Shown here piece after piece: positions 1 to 5,737 of a stretch of DNA of 5,737 nucleotides. The notes below the pieces were generated by a model that was not told the DNA's origin, ran no database searches, and was given only the letters and a program-made list of their open reading frames with translations. Position 1 is the first letter of the stretch; each line of letters starts with the position of its first letter. This DNA comes from an uncultured cyanobacterium. GTDB lineage: Bacteria; Cyanobacteriota; Cyanobacteriia; PCC-6307; Cyanobiaceae. The DNA lies in contig CAIZOZ010000407.1 of the NCBI GenBank assembly GCA_903934745.1, positions 1 to 5,737 of the forward strand, written 5' to 3'. The translations under genes and the position numbers were made by a program.

Positions 1-86
1 CAGCCCTGGCTGCTCCATGGCCTGGCATGCCGCGCAAGGTTCAGGTAGGCCGCTTAAGGTTCTCTCAGCGTGTATCCACTGCCACC
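1..86. other. Intergenic leader upstream of secG
   Basis: No frame here reads like the end of a recognisable protein, so I treat it as non-coding. A TAAGGT at 55-60 fits the loose TANNNT pattern of a bacterial -10 box and would put a transcript start about 20 bases before the secG ATG, but there is no convincing -35 box. The same TAAGGTT heptamer occurs upstream of atpD. In related genomes a phosphoglycerate mutase gene (gpmI) often lies upstream of secG, from general knowledge; its 3' end is not visible here. Confidence 0.4.
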
Positions 87-317
87 ATGCTTCGCTCCGC
101 AGCCACCTGGTTCTGGATGCTCAGCGGCATCCTGATGATCATCAGTGTGCTGCTGCACAGCCCCAAAGGCGATGGCATGGGCGGCCTGGCGGCCAGCGGC
201 GGCTCCATGTTCACCAGCGCCCGCAGCGCCGAGAACACCCTCAACCGCGTCAGCTGGACGCTGTTGGCCATTTTTATGGGTCTGGCTGTGGTGCTCAGCG
301 CCGGCTGGCTGAACTGA
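87..317 (+). CDS. secG: Protein translocase subunit SecG
   Basis: SecG is the small accessory subunit of the SecYEG channel, which exports unfolded proteins across the plasma and thylakoid membranes and helps SecA-driven transport. The 76-residue product has the expected two membrane helices, about residues 6-23 (FWMLSGILMIISVLL) and 56-74 (SWTLLAIFMGLAVVLSAGW). They are joined by a glycine-rich cytosolic loop with the family motif HSPKGDGMGG (24-33), followed by the conserved FTSARSAENTLNR stretch (42-54). The ATG at 87 is preferred over an in-frame ATG at 27, because the extra 20 residues are basic and unlike the family and the shorter form matches the usual cyanobacterial length. No clear Shine-Dalgarno sequence precedes it. 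msrB begins 7 bases after the stop, suggesting one transcript. Confidence 0.93.
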   Translation: MLRSAATWFWMLSGILMIISVLLHSPKGDGMGGLAASGGSMFTSARSAENTLNRVSWTLLAIFMGLAVVLSAGWLN

Positions 318-324
318 AGCCACG

Positions 325-840
325 ATGTCGCTCCATTCCCGACGCGCCGTGATCGGCCAATTGCTGCAACGCCTGGGCACCCCCTTGGTGGCCCTGATTC
401 CCTTCCTGCCTGCCAAACCGGTCGCGGCCGCCGCCAAGGCCCTTGACCCTGCATGGGATCTCAGTGAGGCCGAATGGAAGAAGCGTCTGAGCCCGGCTGC
501 CTTCTCGGTGCTGCGCCGTGAGGGCACCGAGCGCCCCTTCTCCAGTCCGCTCAACCAGGAACATCGCAACGGCAGCTTCGTGTGCGCCGGCTGCCGGCTG
601 CCCCTGTTCAGCTCCAAGGCCAAATTCGACAGCGGCACCGGTTGGCCCAGCTTCTGGCAGCCGCTGGCCAACGCCGTGGTGATCCAAAAAGATTTCAAAC
701 TGATCCTGCCTCGCAACGAATACCACTGCCGCCGCTGTGGCGGCCACCAGGGCCACGTGTTCGACGACGGGCCCAGACCCACCGGCAAGCGCTACTGCAA
801 CAACGGCGTCGCCCTGGCGTTTGTGCCGACTACAGCGTGA
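325..840 (+). CDS. msrB: Peptide-methionine (R)-S-oxide reductase MsrB, probably exported
   Basis: MsrB reduces the R form of methionine sulfoxide in proteins, repairing oxidative damage. The 171-residue product has the full catalytic domain from about residue 44: zinc-binding CxxC pairs C87/C90 (CAGC) and C135/C138 (CRRC), the substrate-pocket motif SGTGWPSFW (103-111), GHQGHVFDDGP (140-150) and the catalytic cysteine C158 in RYCNNG. The first 37 residues look like a Tat signal: SRRAVIG with twin arginines R6/R7, a hydrophobic stretch (about 17-30) and an alanine-rich PVAAAA cleavage region near 33-37. The mature enzyme would therefore act in the thylakoid lumen or periplasm. The usual resolving cysteine in SGCGWP is replaced by T105, and all other cysteines are zinc ligands or C158, so this is a one-Cys enzyme. 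It sits 7 bases after secG. Family assignment is firm; export is inference. Confidence 0.94.
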   Translation: MSLHSRRAVIGQLLQRLGTPLVALIPFLPAKPVAAAAKALDPAWDLSEAEWKKRLSPAAFSVLRREGTERPFSSPLNQEHRNGSFVCAGCRLPLFSSKAKFDSGTGWPSFWQPLANAVVIQKDFKLILPRNEYHCRRCGGHQGHVFDDGPRPTGKRYCNNGVALAFVPTTA

Positions 841-855
841 ACTCGCTGCTGTAGG

Positions 856-941
856 CCTCCTTGCCAAGGGCATTGAGGTTGATCCCCTGGGCGCACAATC
901 GCCATCGTTGGCCCGCCGCGGGATGGCCAGGGGTGATCCCC
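856..941 (+). other. Structured 3' region downstream of msrB
   Basis: Two hairpin-forming parts follow the msrB stop. The first pairs CCTC (856-859) with GAGG (875-878) and, across a 2x2 internal loop, TGCC (862-865) with GGCA (869-872). The second pairs CCCCTGG (884-890) perfectly with CCAGGGG (927-933), enclosing a small CCCG/CGGG hairpin (912-922). Neither is followed by a T-run on the + strand, so neither is a standard intrinsic terminator. They could form the 3' end of the secG-msrB mRNA by a factor-dependent route, or be chance in GC-rich DNA. No gene is recognisable between 841 and 1053. Confidence 0.3.
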
Positions 942-977
942 AGCCTGTCATCTCTGCCATGAGAAAAGGGAGGCATG

Positions 978-1003
978 AAAAAAGGGAGAGCCGAAGCCCT
1001 CCC
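978..1003 (-). terminator. Intrinsic terminator of the groS-groL operon
   Basis: Read on the minus strand, GGGAGGGC (1003 down to 996) pairs with GCTCTCCC (991 down to 984), an 8-bp stem with one G-U pair, around a UUCG loop closed by C-G, the exceptionally stable cUUCGg tetraloop. Six U residues follow directly (983-978). This is a textbook Rho-independent terminator, starting about 50 bases after the groL stop. On the + strand the stem has an A-C mismatch and no T-run, so it should not stop transcription coming from msrB. Confidence 0.92.
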
Positions 1004-1053
1004 CCTGAAGCAGATCTGAAGATCAACGACCCAACCGAGGTCGCGAGACTCGA

Positions 1054-2688
1054 TCAGTAGTCGAAGTCGCCGCCGCCCATGCCGCCACCGGCGGAAGCAG
1101 CTTCCTTCTTGTCGGGCATGTCGGCCACGATGCACTCGGTGGTGAGCACCATGCCGGCAATCGAGGCGGCATTCTGCAGACCGGAGCGGGTCACCTTGGC
1201 GGGATCGACGATGCCGGCTTCCAGCATGTCGACGTACTCACCGGTCGCGGCGTTGTAGCCCTCGTTGAAGGGCTTGTTGCGCACGTGCTCGGCGACGACG
1301 GCGCCGTTGGCACCAGCATTCTCGGCGATCCGCTTGAGCGGAGCGGTGAGGGCCGAAGCGACGATGGTGGCGCCGATCAGCTCCTCGCCGGAGAGGTTGG
1401 CAGCCGCCCACTCCTCGAGGGCCGGAGCCAGGTGAGCCAGGGTGGTGCCGCCGCCAGGGACGATGCCTTCTTCAACAGCCGCCTTGGTGGCGTTGATGGC
1501 ATCTTCGAGGCGCAGCTTCTTGTCCTTCATCTCGGTTTCGGTGGCGGCACCCACCTTGACCACGGCCACACCGCCGCTCAGCTTGGCCAGACGCTCCTGC
1601 AGCTTCTCCTTGTCATAGGAGGAGTCGGTTTCGTCCATCTGCTTGCGGATCTGCTCGCAGCGGGCCTTCACCGCCACCTCGTTGCCTTCGGCGACGATCG
1701 TGGTGGTGTCCTTGTTGATGGTGATGCGGCGGGCGGTGCCCAGCATCTCCAGCTTGGTGTTCTCCAGCTTGAGGCCGGCATCCTCGGTGATCAGCTGACC
1801 GTTGGTGAGAACGGCGATGTCCTCGAGCATGGCCTTGCGGCGATCACCGAAACCAGGAGCCTTGACGGCAGCCACGTTGAGGACACCGCGCAGGCGGTTC
1901 ACCACCAGGGTGGCGAGGGCTTCCTTCTCGATGTCCTCGGCGATGATCAGCAGCGGCTTGCCGGTGCGGGCGATCTGCTCGAGCACGGGCACCAGGTCCT
2001 GCACCAGACCGATCTTCTTGTCGGTGAGCAGGATGTAGGGCTCTTCGAGCACCGCCTCCATGCGCTCGGTATCGGTGGCGAAGTAAGGGGAGATGTAACC
2101 CTTGTCGAAGCGCATACCTTCGGTGACCTCCAGTTCGGTGGTCATCGACTTGCCTTCCTCGAGCGAGATCACGCCCTCCTTGCCGACCTTATCCATCGCG
2201 TCGGCGATCATGCGGCCCACCTCTTCGTCGTTGCCGGCGGAGATGGTGCCCACCTGGGCGATGGCATTGCTGTCGCTGATCGGCTTGGCGTGCTCCTCGA
2301 TCTTCTTGACCAGGAACTCGGTGGCCTTCTCAATGCCGCGCTTGAGCGTGATCGCATTGGCACCCGCCGCCACGTTGCGCAGACCGGCCTTGACCATGGC
2401 GTGGGCCAGGACGGTGGCGGTGGTGGTGCCGTCACCGGCAGCATCGTTGGTTTTGCTGGCGGCCTGACGGATCAGGGCGACACCGGTGTTCTCGATGTGG
2501 TCTTCGAGCTCGATCTCCTTGGCGATGGTGACGCCATCGTTGACGATCTGGGGAGCACCGAACTTCTTCTCCAGCACCACGTTGCGGCCCTTGGGACCGA
2601 GGGTGACGGCGACCGCCTCAGCGAGGATGTCGATACCGCGTTCGAGGGCCCGGCGGGCTTGCTCGTTATAAATAATGCGCTTGGCCAT
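1054..2688 (-). CDS. groL: 60 kDa chaperonin GroEL
   Basis: GroEL forms the double-ring, ATP-driven folding chamber that, capped by GroES, folds newly made or stress-damaged cytosolic proteins. The 544-residue product is full length. Equatorial-domain ATP-site motifs include TLGPKGRNV (29-37), NDGVTIAKEIE (50-60) and GDGTTT (85-90, D86). The family signature AAVEEGIVPGGG spans 403-414, with D396 matching the catalytic Asp398 of E. coli GroEL. The apical domain (about 190-375) is intact. The C-terminus is GGGMGGGDFDY, with one short glycine-methionine block and an acidic aromatic end instead of long GGM repeats, as I recall for the operon-encoded GroEL1 of marine Synechococcus. The ATG at 2688 gives the conserved MAKRIIYNE start, with only a weak ribosome-binding site. 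It lies 69 bases after groS and should be co-transcribed under the CIRCE operator. Cyanobacteria usually carry a second, separate groEL, not seen here. Confidence 0.97.
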   Translation of the reverse strand: MAKRIIYNEQARRALERGIDILAEAVAVTLGPKGRNVVLEKKFGAPQIVNDGVTIAKEIELEDHIENTGVALIRQAASKTNDAAGDGTTTATVLAHAMVKAGLRNVAAGANAITLKRGIEKATEFLVKKIEEHAKPISDSNAIAQVGTISAGNDEEVGRMIADAMDKVGKEGVISLEEGKSMTTELEVTEGMRFDKGYISPYFATDTERMEAVLEEPYILLTDKKIGLVQDLVPVLEQIARTGKPLLIIAEDIEKEALATLVVNRLRGVLNVAAVKAPGFGDRRKAMLEDIAVLTNGQLITEDAGLKLENTKLEMLGTARRITINKDTTTIVAEGNEVAVKARCEQIRKQMDETDSSYDKEKLQERLAKLSGGVAVVKVGAATETEMKDKKLRLEDAINATKAAVEEGIVPGGGTTLAHLAPALEEWAAANLSGEELIGATIVASALTAPLKRIAENAGANGAVVAEHVRNKPFNEGYNAATGEYVDMLEAGIVDPAKVTRSGLQNAASIAGMVLTTECIVADMPDKKEAASAGGGMGGGDFDY

Positions 2689-2757
2689 GGGGGTTGGGGC
2701 TCGTTAGGGGGTATTTAGGACTGAAAGCTCAGGGCCGGTCAGGCCGCAGCGCCGCTC

Positions 2758-3069
2758 TCAGCTGACGACGGCGAGGATGTCCTTCTCGGACAGCAGCACG
2801 TATTCATCGGTGCCGAGCTTGATGTCGGTGCCGGCGTACTTGCTGTAGAGAACCTTGTCGCCGATGCCCACTTCGGGGGCCGTGCGGGAGCCATCGTCGT
2901 TGCGGCGGCCGGGGCCGACCTGGACGACCTCACCCACCTGGGGCTTTTCCTTGGCGGTGTCAGGGAGAAGGATGCCGCCGGCGGTTTTCTCCTCCGACTC
3001 AGACACTTTGATGAAAACGCGATCTCCGAGCGGTTTGACCGTGGAGACGCTGAGGGAAACAGCTGCCAT
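2758..3069 (-). CDS. groS: 10 kDa co-chaperonin GroES
   Basis: GroES is the seven-subunit lid that closes the GroEL chamber and helps release folded protein. The 103-residue product has the usual cyanobacterial length and N-terminus. The core signature VKPLGDRVFIKV is at 11-22. The mobile loop that contacts GroEL is about 25-44, with the hydrophobic contact tripeptide I33-L34-L35 in GGILLP. VGEVVQVGPG (45-54) and the C-terminal strand YVLLSEKDILAVV (90-102) follow. The frame stays open upstream to 3192, but that extension is proline-rich, unlike the family, and runs into the CIRCE operator, so the ATG at 3069 is the start. It lacks a visible Shine-Dalgarno sequence; the bases before it are T-rich (TTTTTATCC). 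It is the first gene of the operon with groL. Confidence 0.97.
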   Translation of the reverse strand: MAAVSLSVSTVKPLGDRVFIKVSESEEKTAGGILLPDTAKEKPQVGEVVQVGPGRRNDDGSRTAPEVGIGDKVLYSKYAGTDIKLGTDEYVLLSEKDILAVVS

Positions 3070-3122
3070 GGATAAAAAGTTGAGTGTTCGCGAAAAGGGT
3101 GGACGCGGAGCCAGCGGCGAAC

Positions 3123-3154
3123 CCAGGGCCTCAGGTCGAGGAATCGACGCCTGG
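3123..3154 (-). other. Hairpin in the groS 5' leader
   Basis: In the presumed untranslated leader, GTCGA (3135-3139) and TCGAC (3144-3148) form a 5-bp stem around a 4-base loop. CCAGG (3123-3127) and CCTGG (3150-3154) can pair outside it across unequal unpaired bases. The pairing is visible directly; a role such as mRNA stability or temperature-dependent access is only a possibility. Confidence 0.3.
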
Positions 3155-3185
3155 AGGCGGGGCAGAAGCCACCGATGAGGAGGCG

Positions 3186-3212
3186 CTAGCACTCGCGCCC
3201 TTCGAGTGCCAA
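3186..3212. promoter_or_regulatory. CIRCE operator (HrcA binding site) of groS-groL
   Basis: The inverted repeat is CTAGCACTC, nine spacer bases (3195-3203), then GAGTGCCAA. It matches the CIRCE consensus TTAGCACTC-N9-GAGTGCTAA at 8 of 9 bases in each arm with exact spacing. CIRCE is bound by HrcA, which represses chaperonin genes until heat or unfolded protein draws it off. The site lies 116 bases upstream of the groS ATG. HrcA itself is not encoded in this window. Confidence 0.95.
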
Positions 3213-3216
3213 CCTA
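3211..3216 (-). promoter_or_regulatory. Candidate -10 box of the groS-groL promoter
   Basis: On the minus strand TAGGTT lies directly before the CIRCE repeat. If it is the -10 box, transcription would begin inside CIRCE, an arrangement that lets HrcA block initiation, and the leader would be about 130 bases. No good -35 box is seen 16-18 bases upstream. An alternative pairs TTGGCA in the outer CIRCE arm as a -35 with a poor -10 near 3187, so the assignment is tentative. Confidence 0.3.
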
Positions 3217-3645
3217 TGCGCCAAGGCGTGATCGACGCCAGGGGTCGGCAGTTCGGGTGACCGAACCGGTAGCGGTCGCAACTGCTTGAAGCCGGATCTG
3301 GCTGCTGCGGGCGTTTCGGGTGCTGGACGTTCCTGTGCCGGCCGCTCTGGTGCTGGCCCCTTGCCTGGACGTCCCTGCAGGCGCCCGCTGGACCAGGCGC
3401 GCACCGATCCCGGCGCCGAGCAGGCCCCCTGATCCGAAGCCGCCGACGGGCCCCAGCACTGGCCTGCTCCACGGCTGCGCGGCGACGCGCCCGCACCCGC
3501 CTCCGGCTCGCTGCCCGAGCCATCTCCCCCCACTGAAGCGGCCACGGCAGCGGTTGCCCACTGGGGTCTGACGCAGTGGTAAGGTTGCGCCGCTTCATGC
3601 GGGATGGTTCCCGCTGGGCCTCCCCGCCACCCTTTCTTCACACCC
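3213..3645. other. Long gene-poor region between groS and atpD
   Basis: This 433-base divergent spacer contains no gene I recognise. All three minus-strand frames are open over much of it, as can happen by chance in GC-rich DNA. The frame ending at the TAG inside CIRCE (3186-3188) has a proline-rich tail with a repeated PAPE/ERPA pattern. It is backed by a near-perfect 12-base direct repeat, TGGACGTTCCTG (3324-3335) and TGGACGTCCCTG (3366-3377), 42 bases apart. Another minus frame holds a glycine-rich stretch (GGFGSGGLLGAGIGARLV). A decayed or lineage-specific gene is possible but unproven. The right end should hold the atpD promoter: TAAGGT at 3580-3585 is a weak -10 candidate. Confidence 0.45.
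3599..3614 (+). other. Perfect hairpin in the atpD leader
   Basis: GCGGGA (3599-3604) and TCCCGC (3609-3614) pair perfectly around a TGGT loop, 31 bases before the atpD ATG. It would lie in the 5' leader if transcription starts near 3591. There is no T-run after it, so it is not a terminator. A role in mRNA stability or translation control is speculative. Confidence 0.35.
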
Positions 3646-5112
<1,467 letters not shown>

Positions 5113-5116
5113 TCTA

Positions 5117-5524
5117 ATGACCCTCACTCTTCGCGTCCTCGCTCCCGACCAGAGCGTCTTCGACGGCACCGCCGACGAAGTGATTCTCCCCAGCATCTCC
5201 GGCCAGGTGGGCATCCTCACCGGCCATGTGTCCCTGCTCACCGCCCTCGACAGCGGTGTGCTGCGGGTGCGAGAGGGCTCCAGCTGGAGCTCGATCGCCC
5301 TGATGGGTGGCTTTGCTGAAGTGGAAGCCAATGAAGTGACCGTGCTGGTCAATGCTGCCGAACTGGCCAGCAGCATTGATCCGGTCGCCGCTGAGAAGGC
5401 GTTCGAAGCGGCCCAGCTGGCGGTGGCTGCCCTTGACGGCCAGCCCGCCAGCCCCGCCAAGGTGAAGGCCCAGCAAACCCTTTCCCAGGCCAAGGCACGC
5501 TTGGCCGCTGTACGCGCCAACTGA
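5117..5524 (+). CDS. atpC: ATP synthase subunit epsilon (F1 sector)
   Basis: Epsilon is part of the central rotor stalk. It links gamma to the membrane c-ring and can inhibit wasteful ATP hydrolysis. The 135-residue product has the N-terminal beta-sandwich (about 1-85) with DEVILPSISGQVGIL (20-34), GHVSLLTALDSGVLRV (36-51) and GGFAEVEANEVTVLVNAAE (64-82). A C-terminal alanine-rich helical hairpin (about 88-135) follows, the part that acts as the inhibitory arm in bacterial epsilon. T35 sits where the family usually has proline (ILPGH). The start is 4 bases after the atpD stop, with AAGGG at the end of atpD as a plausible ribosome-binding site, so the two genes are co-transcribed and probably translationally coupled. 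The chloroplast name is atpE. Confidence 0.96.
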   Translation: MTLTLRVLAPDQSVFDGTADEVILPSISGQVGILTGHVSLLTALDSGVLRVREGSSWSSIALMGGFAEVEANEVTVLVNAAELASSIDPVAAEKAFEAAQLAVAALDGQPASPAKVKAQQTLSQAKARLAAVRAN

Positions 5525-5533
5525 ACTGTTCCT

Positions 5534-5586
5534 GACCAAATCGGTCGCGACACCACTGATTGGCATCGATTGATGGTGTCGCAACC
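5534..5586 (+). other. Strong inverted repeat after atpC
   Basis: GCGACACCA (5547-5555) pairs perfectly with TGGTGTCGC (5574-5582). Beyond one mismatch GGT (5543-5545) pairs with ACC (5584-5586), giving a 12-pair stem around an 18-base loop. No T-run follows, so it is not a classic intrinsic terminator. GGTC (5543-5546) could instead pair with GACC (5534-5537), so two mutually exclusive folds exist. It may end or process the atpD-atpC transcript, or control readthrough into the next gene. Confidence 0.6.
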
Positions 5587-5614
5587 TTGAAGTGATCGAC
5601 GGCGGCCTCGCCCC

Positions 5615-5737
5615 ATGCGACTGCGTCTGTTTCTTGATTCGGCCGATCCCCAGGCCTGGAGCCAGTGGCTGCCCTCAGGCCTGTTCCACGGCATCACCAC
5701 CAATCCCACCCTGCTGAGGCAGGCTGGTCAGCCCTGC
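5615..5737 (+). CDS. Transaldolase-family protein, N-terminal part
   Basis: The 41 residues visible are open to the window edge. They match the first strand and loop of the transaldolase/fructose-6-phosphate aldolase family: LFLDSAD (5-11, with the conserved D8) and GITTNPTLL (26-34, the family's TTNP motif). These enzymes transfer or cleave three-carbon units of sugar phosphates through a Schiff-base lysine, which lies beyond this fragment, so the catalytic residue and exact subfamily cannot be checked. The short N-terminus resembles the small TalC/FSA-like group more than classical TalB. The ATG at 5615 follows an in-frame-free leader with only a weak GGCGG upstream. It lies 90 bases after atpC, across a strong inverted repeat, so it may be transcribed separately. 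Confidence 0.8.
   Translation, partial: MRLRLFLDSADPQAWSQWLPSGLFHGITTNPTLLRQAGQPC

Noticed and set aside
1..86. 3' end of an upstream gene such as gpmI
   Set aside because: None of the three + frames gives a tail resembling phosphoglycerate mutase, so no partial gene can be supported.
54..1026. Overlapping 243-244 residue minus-strand frames opposite secG and msrB
   Set aside because: The + strand genes have full sets of conserved motifs; the antisense frames have none and are arginine/alanine/glycine rich as expected for shadows.
1285..2718. A 477-residue open frame on the + strand opposite groL
   Set aside because: It mirrors groL in a GC-rich antisense frame, its composition is low-complexity (G, D, L, H rich), and it shows no family motif. 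groL on the minus strand is unambiguous.
3070..3192. N-terminal extension of GroES to an upstream ATG at 3192
   Set aside because: The added 41 residues are proline-rich and unlike GroES, and the upstream start lies inside the CIRCE operator.
3604..3645. Earlier in-frame ATG for atpD
   Set aside because: It would add MVPAGPPRHPFFTP, which is not part of the conserved beta-subunit N-terminus, and it falls inside the leader hairpin.

Overview
This window is a core housekeeping region of a GC-rich cyanobacterium, most likely a picocyanobacterium of the Synechococcus/Cyanobium group. The assignment rests on protein features I recognise: a 76-residue SecG, a 103-residue GroES starting MAAVSLSV, a GroEL ending in GGGMGGGDFDY, and ATP synthase beta and epsilon genes as a separate two-gene pair, the layout also seen in chloroplasts. 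No database search was possible, so genus-level placement is inference.

Layout: secG (87-317) and msrB (325-840) lie on the + strand with a 7-base gap and are probably co-transcribed. They converge on groL (1054-2688, minus). A strong minus-strand intrinsic terminator (978-1003) closes the groS-groL operon in the gap. groS (2758-3069, minus) is the first gene of that operon. Its control region (about 3070-3216) carries a CIRCE operator, the binding site of the heat-shock repressor HrcA. A long gene-poor stretch (3213-3645) separates groS from the divergent ATP synthase pair atpD (3646-5112) and atpC (5117-5524). After a 90-base gap with a strong inverted repeat, a transaldolase-family gene begins at 5615 and runs off the right edge.

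Functionally, the window combines protein export (SecG), oxidised-methionine repair (MsrB), protein folding (GroES/GroEL), ATP synthesis (beta and epsilon subunits) and sugar-phosphate metabolism (transaldolase-like). MsrB looks exported by the Tat route and lacks the usual resolving cysteine.

I found no mobile element, CRISPR array, tRNA, rRNA or phage gene, and no convincing novel system. The least explained parts are the 433 bases upstream of atpD, where all three minus-strand frames are open and one encodes a proline-rich repeat ending inside the CIRCE operator, and the structured non-coding gaps after msrB and after atpC.
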